Origin: an uncultured Thomasclavelia sp.
GTDB lineage: Bacteria > Bacillota_I > Bacilli_A > Erysipelotrichales > Coprobacillaceae
Reading direction: 5' to 3'
DNA: 49,399 nt
Assembly (NCBI RefSeq): GCF_944324745.1
Contig: NZ_CALUXO010000038.1
Coordinates: 1-49,399 of the forward strand
Part shown: positions 1-7,812 of the stretch, piece by piece
Layout of the letters: every line of letters starts with the position of its first letter
Position numbering within the stretch: position 1 is the stretch's first letter
Notes under the pieces: model-generated
Told to the model about the DNA's origin: nothing
Database searches by the model: none
Seen by the model: only the letters and a program-made list of their open reading frames with translations
Made by a program: the position numbers and the translations under genes

Positions 1-90
1 ATTCTTCATTATTCATATTTATTTAATATCACAGGTCCATCTTATCGAATCAAAGATAAATTAAATCCTAAAAAAACTGAGAACACTTAA
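1..90 (+). pseudogene. istB: C-terminal end of IS21-type helper ATPase (IstB-like), cut by window edge
   Basis: Frame 1 is open from the first base and ends in TAA at 88-90, giving 29 residues. The segment reads ITGPSYRIKDKL near its end. IstB-like ATPases of IS21 elements commonly finish with a hydrophobic strand followed by a G-x-SYR-[LI]-[KR] tail, which is what is seen here. It would act as the AAA+ target-selection helper of the transposase. The rest lies outside the window, so whether the element is intact is unknown. The family call rests on one short tail motif. Confidence 0.55.
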
Positions 91-429
91 TTGCAACAAA
101 TTGGTCAAATTATCTTGACTTTTATACCCCTAATACCCCCTTCCAATTTACATACCGAAAGAAAGTTATAAGGTATTGAATATATGTTATCCTATAGAAT
201 ACATCAATATTAGTATTCTACGAAGTAAAATTGCATTTTGTGCATAAAACGTAGAGAATTTATTGACAATATGTTAAATTTTGGTAAAGGGATAGTTAAT
301 CAAACAATATAAATAATAAATATTCAAAATATTAAAATAAAAAAGTATTGAGGAAAGGAGGATATAATAAAATATTTTGAGATATCATATATTTAAGGGA
401 TTCTCATAAAAAACAAAGGGGTGAAAAAA
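91..429. other. AT-rich gap between IS21-like gene end and secreted peptide gene
   Basis: No convincing gene is seen. Positions 109-150 contain a C-rich direct repeat (ATACCCC then ATACCCCC, around 125-140) shortly after the IstB-like stop. This could belong to the right end of the IS element, because IS21 ends carry multiple transposase-binding repeats. A TTGACA lies at 263-268, but no good -10 box follows at normal spacing, so I assign no promoter. Purine-rich AGGAAAGGAGG lies at 351-362 without an ORF start behind it. Confidence 0.4.
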
Positions 430-777
430 ATGTTAAGAAGAATGAGAAAATATATTGCAGGTATTTTAGTATTAATGATTCTAAGCGTTTCAGTTGTATC
501 AGCTCAAACATTTGTTACTTGTCAACAGAAAAAACAAACTGGACATGGATATTATCAGGCAAATTGTAGTGGTAATTCTCTAAGAATGACATGTTATTAG
601 AGTGATTCTAGCGAAAGATATCATGTAAATAATTATATAGGTGTAAGTGGTAATGATTATAAATATCTTGTTGGTGTAAATGCTGGAAGAAGAAATGGAA
701 GTCATAGTCAAAATGTAGGCACAGCATATAATGCTTATTATCATGTACATCATTACACAGTTAATTTAATACAATAA
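430..777 (+). pseudogene. Small secreted peptide (bacteriocin-like precursor) interrupted by an in-frame TAG
   Basis: ATG at 430 follows an AAAGGGGTG ribosome binding site. The first 25 residues form a clear Sec signal peptide: basic MLRRMRK, a hydrophobic core, then VVSA before Gln. The frame stops at TAG 598-600 after 56 residues, but stays open for another 58 codons to TAA 775-777. The second part is rich in Tyr, His, Asn and Gly and looks like genuine protein, not random frame. Three Cys (residues 31, 47, 55) fall in the mature part before the stop. It sits directly upstream of a DUF1430-type permease and ABC ATPase that usually accompany small secreted bacteriocins of the lactococcin-972 group, so a bacteriocin-like role is inferred. 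I do not see the lactococcin-972 sequence motif itself. TAG is used as an ordinary stop by other genes here (e.g. at 11127-11129), so code reassignment is unlikely. Either a truncated 56-residue product is made or the gene is broken. Confidence 0.6.
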
Positions 778-800
778 AAGGCTATATAGCCTTTTATTTA
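776..800 (+). terminator. Hairpin terminator after the secreted peptide gene
   Basis: AAAAGGCTA and its complement TAGCCTTTT flank a tiny loop and are followed by a T-rich run. It separates the peptide gene from the permease and could let the peptide be made in excess over its exporter. Confidence 0.7.
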
Positions 801-818
801 TAAATGGAAGTTTTTATT

Positions 819-2951
819 ATGAAAATAAAAAAATTCTTAATAATAATAGCTGTTTTATTATCTCTTACGGTCAGTTATTATCTGGTAAAAAACTATAATT
901 TTAATTTGGTAGTTAGATATCATTCTTATCAAGATTATGTCAGTATTGTTGAAAATAAAGCAGTAGTACCACTAAGTATCGTTACTAAAGACAATTTTCA
1001 GGCAGATTTATTTATTGAAAAATTAAAAGAATCTTTTGACGATAGAACCTTTGTAATCACATCAGTTGATAAAGATGAACAAGATCGAAATATCTATAAT
1101 ACTATTCTATATAGTAATAATGAAGATTTGATTAAAGATCTGGCTTTAAGAAAGGCAAAGGGATTATCTTTTGATAATAATGATGAAGGTTACTACAGCA
1201 GTGATTTTTATGATGAAAATGCTACCGATTACCTGGAAATAATTGATAATCAATTATTTGATACTTATCATGAACAAGTTAGAATTATGACTTTAAATAC
1301 TGGTAAAGAAATTTTAGCTGATAGTAATGGTTTTATGTTGTTCTTTTTTGATGATGATCCAGTAACGTTAGAAAAAGAATTTGCAGATTTTTTAGAAACA
1401 ACAGGTCTTAGAAATCAGATTAGTTTTTCTAATTTTTATGAAGGATACTCAGGAGTTGCAATCAATGATTTGATGATGGATGGAATGAGGGATATAAGAA
1501 TTATTACTCTATGTGTATTAATAATTTATGTTTTGTTTTTTGTAATCTTAATTTATAAAAAGCGTAAAACAATATTGATTCAAAATATTCATGGGATTTC
1601 ACTAGCTAATATCTTGTCTAAAGATTTGGTAAAAACTTTTATATTTCATTTTATTATTTTTGTTTTTGGTATTTTAGCTGGTACAAATCTATTGACTTCA
1701 GGGAAAGTTTTTGATGAAAAAGATTTGATAAATCAAATAATTGAGATAATTAAGTTGGTTGGATTTGGCTATATTTTTGCCATCTTGATAATATATTTTT
1801 TATTAAAAACAATGCTTAGAATTAATAACATCAAAAAATCAGAACAATCTACCAAAAATTTATTTATCATGTTGGCAGTTAAAATTGTTTTCTTGATTGC
1901 AGTATCTACTAGCTTTATCAATATAACTGGTCAAACAGTAAAACAAGTAAAACTCTATTTATTCTTTAATAAATATTATGATGTACTAGAAAATCTAGCT
2001 ACAGTAGGTGTTCTTTATCCATCAGTTTCAGATTCACATACAGTATTTGAATATTATTTTAATCATGGTGGTTATTATGCTGATTTTGATACTTATGAAA
2101 CTAATACATATGAATTTTTACAGGAAACATTTGGTGATGATATGGATGAAGAAGAATTACAAGCTTCAGCATTAGAATATCCAGTTATTTATGCTAATAC
2201 AGACTATATTGATTCATTTAATCGGCCTATCTACAAGACCGATGGAACTGAAATAGATTTAAGCAAAATTGATGAAAATATAATGTTGGTACCTGAAAAA
2301 TGCCGATTAGATGATTTTTCAAAGTACAGTAATGGCATTGATGAGAATATCGAGGTTATCAAGATCAAAAATCCAGGGGCATATATTGATTATACGTTTA
2401 ATACTGCTTATGAAGTAGTATTAGAAGATCCAATCATCTATATAATTACAAAATCTGATTTATTATCTAATCAATATTTAACCGTTCCACTAGATAAAAT
2501 AAGTAGGGAAGAAATTACTGCTCAGGTATTAGAATTGACAGATAAGAAGGCTCAAATTGAAAGTAATCAAAATCAATTAGAGTTGGAAATGTATAATATT
2601 AAAAATACCTTAATTGATAATGGAATTCTATTTGTTTTATATCTGATCATTTATATCAGTATTATTTATCAAACTTTGTATCTTTTTATCGACGAATTTA
2701 AAAAATTGTTAATAATTGAGTATTTATTTGGTAAAACACGGTTACAACGATATGGAGACATTTTTGTTTTGAATTTATTAAGCTATTTTATACCACTATT
2801 TTGTTGCATTATTCTAAGAAATAATATAGCTGATTTGCTTAAGTTATATTCAATTACATATATTGGTGAAATTTTGGTAATGTATTTAATGATACATAAA
2901 ATTGAAAGACATAATACAAGTATTATATTGAAAGGGGAAAGTGGACTATGA
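819..2951 (+). CDS. Bacteriocin-associated integral membrane protein (DUF1430-type ABC permease)
   Basis: A roughly 710-residue membrane protein. An ATG at 819 is preferred over the one at 804 because GGAAG at 806-810 gives a properly spaced ribosome binding site only for 819. It has an N-terminal membrane anchor, a long acidic extracellular domain (about residues 35-215), a cluster of four hydrophobic segments (about 220-370), a second acidic extracellular domain (about 375-585) and three C-terminal membrane segments. This FtsX/MacB-like layout with two extracellular domains matches the permeases annotated as bacteriocin-associated integral membrane protein. The stop overlaps the start of the ABC ATPase gene by ATGA (2948-2951), so the two are translationally coupled and should form one transporter. 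Likely role: export of, or self-protection against, the adjacent secreted peptide. The substrate is inferred from position only. Confidence 0.8.
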   Translation: MKIKKFLIIIAVLLSLTVSYYLVKNYNFNLVVRYHSYQDYVSIVENKAVVPLSIVTKDNFQADLFIEKLKESFDDRTFVITSVDKDEQDRNIYNTILYSNNEDLIKDLALRKAKGLSFDNNDEGYYSSDFYDENATDYLEIIDNQLFDTYHEQVRIMTLNTGKEILADSNGFMLFFFDDDPVTLEKEFADFLETTGLRNQISFSNFYEGYSGVAINDLMMDGMRDIRIITLCVLIIYVLFFVILIYKKRKTILIQNIHGISLANILSKDLVKTFIFHFIIFVFGILAGTNLLTSGKVFDEKDLINQIIEIIKLVGFGYIFAILIIYFLLKTMLRINNIKKSEQSTKNLFIMLAVKIVFLIAVSTSFINITGQTVKQVKLYLFFNKYYDVLENLATVGVLYPSVSDSHTVFEYYFNHGGYYADFDTYETNTYEFLQETFGDDMDEEELQASALEYPVIYANTDYIDSFNRPIYKTDGTEIDLSKIDENIMLVPEKCRLDDFSKYSNGIDENIEVIKIKNPGAYIDYTFNTAYEVVLEDPIIYIITKSDLLSNQYLTVPLDKISREEITAQVLELTDKKAQIESNQNQLELEMYNIKNTLIDNGILFVLYLIIYISIIYQTLYLFIDEFKKLLIIEYLFGKTRLQRYGDIFVLNLLSYFIPLFCCIILRNNIADLLKLYSITYIGEILVMYLMIHKIERHNTSIILKGESGL

Positions 2952-3577
2952 AAAATATCTTAGAAGTAAAAGATTTAAATAAATATTTTGGTAAACATCA
3001 TGTATTAAAAGATATTAATTTTGAAGTTGCTAAACAAGATTTCTTCATTATTACTGGTCCATCAGGTTGTGGGAAATCAACCCTGCTCAATATTATTGGT
3101 ATGTTAGATACATATGACAGTGGCAGTATCAAAATATTTGATCAGAATATCCCAAAACCATTTTCCAGAAAAGCCGAGAAGTTATTAAAAAATAAAATTG
3201 GATACTTGTTTCAAAATTTTGCTTTAGTTGAAAATGAAACTGTTAAATATAATTTAGAAATAATTATGGATGGTCAGAAAAAAACTAAAATCAAAAAAAT
3301 TCAAGAAGCATTAAAACAAGTAAAACTGGAAGGTTATGAGGATAAAAAAATATATGAATGTTCTGGTGGCCAGCAACAAAGAATTGCTTTAGCAAGATTA
3401 TTGATAAAACCATGTGAATTAATCTTAGCCGATGAACCGACTGGCAGTTTAGATCCACAAACTAAGGAAGAAATTATCAATATTCTATTAGAACTTAATC
3501 GTGATGGAAAAACTATTGTAATGGTAACTCATGATGAGCAGTTATTAAAATATGCTACTAAACGATTAGAATTATGA
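2948..3577 (+). CDS. ABC transporter ATP-binding protein (MacB/lactococcin-972-type bacteriocin group)
   Basis: A 209-residue ATPase with all canonical motifs: Walker A GPSGCGKST (about residues 37-45), Q-loop, signature CSGGQQQ (about 138-144), Walker B LILADEP (about 158-164) with D-loop SLD, and the H-loop His in VTHDE (about 194-198). It belongs to the LolD/MacB-like clade and is somewhat short (usual length 210-240), which is typical of the bacteriocin-export subgroup. It overlaps the upstream permease gene by 4 nt and should power it from the cytoplasmic side. No separate immunity gene follows; the next 570 bases are non-coding, so the transporter itself may provide protection. Confidence 0.88.
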   Translation: MKNILEVKDLNKYFGKHHVLKDINFEVAKQDFFIITGPSGCGKSTLLNIIGMLDTYDSGSIKIFDQNIPKPFSRKAEKLLKNKIGYLFQNFALVENETVKYNLEIIMDGQKKTKIKKIQEALKQVKLEGYEDKKIYECSGGQQQRIALARLLIKPCELILADEPTGSLDPQTKEEIINILLELNRDGKTIVMVTHDEQLLKYATKRLEL

Positions 3578-3800
3578 GAAAATAGAATGATTGGAATTGA
3601 TTTAATCATATAAGAAGAAAATGCTAGATTATATTGTTATTACATTTGTGCTTTATTTATCAATATATAAAAAATTAAACAGCATAATTAAATATGATTA
3701 TAATGTCCTTATCTTCAATATTTAACAGATTAACGATATCATTATGTATATAGCTCCTTTCCATGATTATCTAGCCAATGCCCATGATAAAGTGAGCTGT

Positions 3801-3840
3801 AAAACAACGGTTATGAAAAATAACTGTTGTTTTATTTTTA
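3801..3840 (+). terminator. Strong intrinsic terminator
   Basis: AAAACAACGGTTAT pairs with ATAACTGTTGTTTT (14 bp with one G-U) around a short loop, then TTATTTTTA. It lies 220 bases after the ABC ATPase gene and is the first good terminator for that operon. Confidence 0.75.
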
Positions 3841-4075
3841 ATCAATAAGTTTATCATCTTAAAGTTATCTTTTAAAAATCAGTCTTCTAGAGAATTCGAA
3901 TAGCTAGAAGTTACTGTATTTAACAATTTAATTTGTAGATCTATGTTTTGAGTTAATGATATATCTATTGGAAACTTTATTTAAGATGTAAATAACTAAA
4001 TGTCAGATTCAAGTTTAACGATTTATGATATTTTGCATAATAGTAATAATATTAATACTCAAAGATTTAAATTTA

Positions 4076-4134
4076 ATAAAAATAGCAGTTTTAAATGAAG
4101 TTATTACGTAATTTAGTACTTCAAAACTGCTATT
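4076..4134 (-). terminator. Terminator of tRNA-Arg transcript
   Basis: AATAGCAGTTTT at 4081-4092 and its exact complement ending at 4134 form a long hairpin. On the minus strand it lies just past the 3' end of the tRNA and is followed by a T-rich run. Confidence 0.65.
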
Positions 4135-4147
4135 TGTTAGTAATTTC

Positions 4148-4224
4148 TGGCGTCCACGAGAGGATTTGAACCTCCGACCCCATGCTTAGGAGGCATGTGC
4201 TCTATCCAGCTGAGCTACGTGGAC
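4148..4224 (-). tRNA. tRNA-Arg (anticodon CCT)
   Basis: Read on the minus strand it is 77 nt including an encoded CCA. The acceptor stem is GTCCACG/CGTGGAC, the D-arm is GCTC...GAGC, and the anticodon stem is CATGC/GCATG with loop CTCCTAA, giving anticodon CCT (codon AGG). The T-arm GGAGG-TTCAAAT-CCTCT is standard. It stands alone, transcribed towards the bacteriocin-like cassette. Confidence 0.97.
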
Positions 4225-4298
4225 ATAATTTATTCTTAATGATTTTAACATCACTTGAGTTAAAAAGCAAATTATTATAACTATGGTTGAAAAAATGC

Positions 4299-4304
4299 TA
4301 TAAT
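4299..4304 (+). promoter_or_regulatory. Extended -10 promoter for cutC
   Basis: TGCTATAAT (TG at 4296-4297, -10 box 4299-4304) lies 24 bases before the cutC start. No good -35 is seen, which fits an extended -10 promoter. Confidence 0.5.
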
Positions 4305-4327
4305 GGTTAAAAAGGTGAGGTGGAAAA

Positions 4328-5065
4328 ATGAGTAAGATTTTAGAAGTGTGTTGTGGTAGTTATTATGATGCTATACAGGCTGAAAATGGTGGAGCACGTA
4401 GAATTGAATTAAATAGTGCTTTACAGATGGGAGGTTTGACACCATCAATGGCAACATTGTTGAAAGTCAAAGAAAATACTAACTTAGAAGTTATATGTAT
4501 GGTTAGACCTCGTGGAGCGGGATTTTGTTATAATGAAGAAGAGTTTGAAACAATGAAGTTAGATGCTGAAATATTATTAGATAATGGTGCTGATGGAATC
4601 GCATTTGGTTGTCTAACGGCTGAAGGGGATATTAATATTAAACAGACCAGGGAAATGGTTGATATTATTAAGTCTTATCATAAAACAGCTGTTTTCCATC
4701 GGGCAATTGATTGTGTAATGGATATTGATGAATCAATAAATATTTTAATAACTATTGGAGTTGATCGAATCTTGACCAGTGGCATGCAAGAAAAAGCTTA
4801 TCAAGGACGTCGTATGATTAAATATTTACAAGATGCTTACGGTAAAAGTATCGAGATATTAGCTGGTAGTGGAATTAACGATCAAAATGTTTTAGATTTG
4901 ATTAAATTTACTGGTGTCCAGCAAGTTCATAGTTCCTGCAAAGAATGGCTTTTAGATCCTACTACTCATTTAAATAATGCTGATTTTGGCTATCATGGTG
5001 ATGATTATGATGCTGTAAATTATGAACTGGTAGAAAGATTAGTTGAATTAGTTGAAAATGAATAG
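4328..5065 (+). CDS. cutC: CutC family protein (copper homeostasis-type TIM barrel)
   Basis: 245 residues, the normal length for CutC, starting LEVCCGSYYDA and carrying the family hallmarks RIELNSALQMGG (about residues 25-36), GGLTPS, MVRPRGAGF (about 58-66), FHRAID (about 121-126) and LTSG (about 147-150). The family is a TIM-barrel linked genetically to copper tolerance, though its biochemical activity has been disputed. The start is supported by AAGGTGAGG upstream. It is monocistronic: it has its own extended -10 promoter and is followed by a hairpin terminator. No copper transporter lies nearby, so a role in copper handling is from family knowledge only. Confidence 0.93.
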   Translation: MSKILEVCCGSYYDAIQAENGGARRIELNSALQMGGLTPSMATLLKVKENTNLEVICMVRPRGAGFCYNEEEFETMKLDAEILLDNGADGIAFGCLTAEGDINIKQTREMVDIIKSYHKTAVFHRAIDCVMDIDESINILITIGVDRILTSGMQEKAYQGRRMIKYLQDAYGKSIEILAGSGINDQNVLDLIKFTGVQQVHSSCKEWLLDPTTHLNNADFGYHGDDYDAVNYELVERLVELVENE

Positions 5066-5070
5066 CATTT

Positions 5071-5106
5071 TAAACTCTGTTACCTTGGTAATGGGGTTTT
5101 ATTTTT
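5071..5106 (+). terminator. Terminator after cutC
   Basis: AAACTC...GTTACC TT GGTAA...GGGTTTT hairpin followed by ATTTTT. Confidence 0.6.
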
Positions 5107-5118
5107 AGCCGGCTGTGG

Positions 5119-5124
5119 TATAAT
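5119..5124 (+). promoter_or_regulatory. Extended -10 promoter for AI-2E-family transporter
   Basis: TGGTATAAT with the TATAAT at 5119-5124, 36 bases before the start codon at 5161. Confidence 0.5.
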
Positions 5125-5160
5125 ACCGTTTAAGAAGTTAAACAAACCAGGAGTGATTAG

Positions 5161-6357
5161 ATGAAGTTATTTGATTTAGATGATGAACTAAAAAAACAAA
5201 TTAAACCAGGTTTGATTATTGCTGGGTTTACAGTTTTTCTGATTTATATATTATTTAATTTAGGAAATATTGTAAATATAATTGCTCGGTTTTTAGGGCT
5301 GTTAGAATATTTGATTTTTGGTACTGTAATTGCCTATGTTTTAAACCAGCCAATGAAGTTAATTGAAGGGTTTATTGAAAGAAATAATAAACCAAATACT
5401 TTCTGGTATAAAAAGAAACGTGGTTTGGCGATGTTACTTACGCTTATTTTGTTTGTTGTATTATTAGTGACGATTGCCAGCATTGTTATTCCTAGTATTA
5501 TTCAAAGTTTGATTTCTGTTATGAGTAATATTTCTAATTTATTGAATTCGATATTTGATAATATTGATAAAATATTTATTTATTTTAATAGTGATTTTCG
5601 AACTCATGATATTGAAAGTGTTAATGAGCTAATTAATATGCCTTGGCAAAATATCGTTCGAGGACTTTTAGAGTTTTTAACTAAAAATGCTGATGGTTTG
5701 ATGGCTAATGCTACAAATTTTTTGGGTACCGTTGGGGTCATGTTTACTAGTTTTATTTTTTCATTATATTTACTAGGAAACAAAGAAAAGTTTTTATGTC
5801 AGTTTCGTAAATTGATAGGAGCTATTTTTGGTTATAAGATATCTAAAGCATTATTTAAATATGCGCATAAAACTAATGTCATTTTTTCTAGTTTTATTAC
5901 TGGTCAATTGCTAGAGGCCTGTATTTTATGGGTATTATATTTTACAACTATGCATCTATTTGGTTTTCCATATCCTGAGTTGATTGCTACGATAATTGCT
6001 GTTTTTTCGTTTGTTCCATTTTTTGGTCCCATTGCAGCAATGTTTGTTGGGGCAGTTTTGATTTTATCAGAAAATGCTATTACTGCGTTATTATTCATGA
6101 TTTATTTTCAGGTTTTATCGCAAATAGAAGATAATTTAATTTATCCTCGAGTTGTTGGTAGTTCGGTGGGATTACCAGGAATCTGGGTATTATTATCAAT
6201 CTTTATTTTCAGCAATCTTTTCGGGGTGTTTGGCACAATTATCGCAGTTCCTTCTAGTGCTTGTATTTATACTTTGGTCAAAGAAGTAGTTAATAAGGTA
6301 TTAAAAAGAAGAAAATTAGTAATTACGCTTGATACAATTGAACAAAAAAATGATTAA
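5161..6357 (+). CDS. AI-2E family transporter (PF01594-like membrane protein)
   Basis: A 398-residue polytopic protein. Hydrophobic segments occur near residues 18-60, 85-120, 180-205, 240-330 and 340-380, with the amphipathic region between about residues 110 and 180 that is usual for the family. The conserved C-terminal part contains PFFGPIAA and LVKEV-type ends. Family members include TqsA/YdiK-like exporters and sodium/proton antiporters; the AI-2 label is historical and does not establish substrate. A RBS (CAGGAGTG) precedes the ATG. The gene has its own promoter and terminator, so it appears monocistronic. Confidence 0.88.
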   Translation: MKLFDLDDELKKQIKPGLIIAGFTVFLIYILFNLGNIVNIIARFLGLLEYLIFGTVIAYVLNQPMKLIEGFIERNNKPNTFWYKKKRGLAMLLTLILFVVLLVTIASIVIPSIIQSLISVMSNISNLLNSIFDNIDKIFIYFNSDFRTHDIESVNELINMPWQNIVRGLLEFLTKNADGLMANATNFLGTVGVMFTSFIFSLYLLGNKEKFLCQFRKLIGAIFGYKISKALFKYAHKTNVIFSSFITGQLLEACILWVLYFTTMHLFGFPYPELIATIIAVFSFVPFFGPIAAMFVGAVLILSENAITALLFMIYFQVLSQIEDNLIYPRVVGSSVGLPGIWVLLSIFIFSNLFGVFGTIIAVPSSACIYTLVKEVVNKVLKRRKLVITLDTIEQKND

Positions 6358-6377
6358 CCTGATTATCAGGTTTTTCT
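6356..6377 (+). terminator. Terminator after AI-2E-family gene
   Basis: ACCTGAT/ATCAGGT short hairpin followed by TTTTTCTTTT; overlaps the stop codon region. Confidence 0.7.
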
Positions 6378-6404
6378 TTTAATCAATAACGATGGGGGTG
6401 TAAC

Positions 6405-7331
6405 ATGGAGATACTAACAGTTAAATCAAATTTTGATCAATTACCATTATCAGTGGCCATTGCTACTCCTAAACAACCTAAAGCTATTGTTCAAATTGTT
6501 CATGGCATGTGTGAACATAAAGAACGTTATTTTGCTTTTATGGATTATTTAGTCGGTGCTGGTTTTGCTGTTATTATTCATGACCAACGTGGTCATGGTC
6601 AAAGTGTTTTATCAAAAGATGATTTAGGTTATTTTTATCAAGATGGGGCTACGGTGATGATTGAAGATACTTATCAATTAACACAATTGATTAAAGCCAG
6701 ATTTAATGATTTGCCATTATTTTTAATGGGACATTCGATGGGATCATTTGTTGTCAGGTGTTATTTAGATCGTTATAAACATGCGATTGATGGTTTACTT
6801 GTTTGTGGGAGTCCTAGTTATAATCGATTAGCTAAACTAGGAAAACTGATTTGTTTATTAATGCAAAAGATCAAGGGAGACCACTATCGAAGTCAAATGA
6901 TTGCTAAAATGTCAATTGGTTTATATAATCGTAATTTCACTATACCTAATGAATGGATTTGTAGTGATAGCCGGATTGTTAATCAATTTAACCAAGATGA
7001 ATTATGTAATTTTAATTTTACTGTTAACGGTTATTATAATTTATTGGATTTAATGATTCGTACTTATCGTAAACGATTAGATGGAATTAATAGTGATTTA
7101 CCAGTTTTATTTATTTCTGGACGTCAAGATCCTTGTATAGTTAATCCTGAAAGCTTTATCAAAGCAGTGAATCAGTTTAGACATCGCGGATATTTAAATG
7201 TCGTATCAATTTTGTTTGATGATATGCGACATGAAATCTTAAATGAAACTAATAAAGAAGAAGTATATACTACGATTGTTAATTATTTAAATCGTTGGAC
7301 TAATGATATAGGGGGAAAGATTAATGAGTGA
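6405..7331 (+). CDS. Alpha/beta hydrolase, monoacylglycerol lipase/lysophospholipase type (Hydrolase_4)
   Basis: 308 residues. The oxyanion-side motif VHGMCEHKERY is at about 33-43, HDQRGHGQS at about 64-72, and the nucleophile elbow GHSMGS at about 109-114 (Ser 111). The acid is likely in SGRQDP (about 239-244) and the catalytic His in MRHEI (about 275-279). This is the pattern of cytosolic monoglyceride lipase/lysophospholipase L2-like serine hydrolases. No signal peptide is present. It overlaps the following acetyltransferase gene by 8 nt, so the two are probably cotranscribed. Substrate is unknown. Confidence 0.88.
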   Translation: MEILTVKSNFDQLPLSVAIATPKQPKAIVQIVHGMCEHKERYFAFMDYLVGAGFAVIIHDQRGHGQSVLSKDDLGYFYQDGATVMIEDTYQLTQLIKARFNDLPLFLMGHSMGSFVVRCYLDRYKHAIDGLLVCGSPSYNRLAKLGKLICLLMQKIKGDHYRSQMIAKMSIGLYNRNFTIPNEWICSDSRIVNQFNQDELCNFNFTVNGYYNLLDLMIRTYRKRLDGINSDLPVLFISGRQDPCIVNPESFIKAVNQFRHRGYLNVVSILFDDMRHEILNETNKEEVYTTIVNYLNRWTNDIGGKINE

Positions 7332-7752
7332 ATTTAATTATCAGTATAATTATGGAAAAAAAGATTTTGATGCGGCAAAAATGATTCGACAAAAAGTTTT
7401 TGTAGAAGAGCAGGGCTTTTCTAATGAATTTGATGAAATTGATGATAAAGCTTATCATCTAGTTATTTATCAAGATAATTTACCACTGGCCACTGGGAGA
7501 ATGTATCCTAAAGATGATCAAACGATGATTTTAGGAAGAATTGCAGTTTTAAAACCATATCGTAAACATCATTTAGGTTCTAAAATAGTTATCGGATTGG
7601 AAGATAAAGCTCGTGAATTGGGCTATATGAAAACTGAATTATCAGCGCAACAGCAGGCAATGTCATTTTATCAAAAACTAGGCTATATTTCTTATGGTGA
7701 TGTTTATTATGATGAATGGTGTCCCCATGTTTCCATGTCAAAACAACTTTAA
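7324..7752 (+). CDS. GNAT family N-acetyltransferase (YjcF-like)
   Basis: 142 residues. The start follows GGGGGAAAG and overlaps the hydrolase gene. Visible GNAT features are IRQKVFVEEQGF (about 21-32), a central strand ATGRMYP, the acetyl-CoA loop GRIAVLKPYRKHHLGSKI (about 80-97) and a C-terminal AMSFYQKLGY (about 117-126). These match the YjcF/ElaA-like branch of small-molecule acetyltransferases. The acceptor substrate is not known. The coupling to an alpha/beta hydrolase suggests a two-gene metabolic unit, which is inference. Confidence 0.88.
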   Translation: MSEFNYQYNYGKKDFDAAKMIRQKVFVEEQGFSNEFDEIDDKAYHLVIYQDNLPLATGRMYPKDDQTMILGRIAVLKPYRKHHLGSKIVIGLEDKARELGYMKTELSAQQQAMSFYQKLGYISYGDVYYDEWCPHVSMSKQL

Positions 7753-7763
7753 CATTACTTTAA

Positions 7764-7791
7764 TTGACTTATTATGACAGTATAATATAAT
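7764..7791 (+). promoter_or_regulatory. Sigma-A-like promoter for pgsA
   Basis: TTGACT (7764-7769), 16-base spacer, TATAAT (7786-7791), 21 bases before the pgsA start. Confidence 0.65.
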
Positions 7792-7812
7792 TAAGTAAAA
7801 AGAGGGATTGAA

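Larger units (their letters stand above)
3578..4147. other. Non-coding stretch with two strong hairpins
   Basis: I see no supported gene. It contains a plus-strand terminator-like hairpin (3801-3840) and the inverted repeat that ends the tRNA-Arg transcript (4081-4134). A 40-codon open stretch around 3723-3845 has no ribosome binding site or recognisable product and may be relic sequence. Confidence 0.5.

Noticed and set aside
598-600. Stop-codon reassignment (TAG as sense) to explain the split peptide gene
   Set aside because: Several neighbouring genes end in TAG (for example cutC, the thioredoxin-like lipoprotein and the zinc-ribbon protein), so TAG is a normal stop here.
430-600. Assignment of the secreted peptide to the lactococcin-972 family
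   Set aside because: The exporter genes fit, but the Gly/Trp/Tyr pattern of lactococcin 972 is not seen in the mature peptide.
3723-3845. 40-codon open stretch on the plus strand after the ABC ATPase gene
   Set aside because: It has no ribosome binding site or recognisable product and runs into a terminator hairpin; probably chance or relic.
5904-6098. 64-codon minus-strand open frame inside the AI-2E-family gene
   Set aside because: It is fully antisense to a well-supported membrane protein and has no ribosome binding site.
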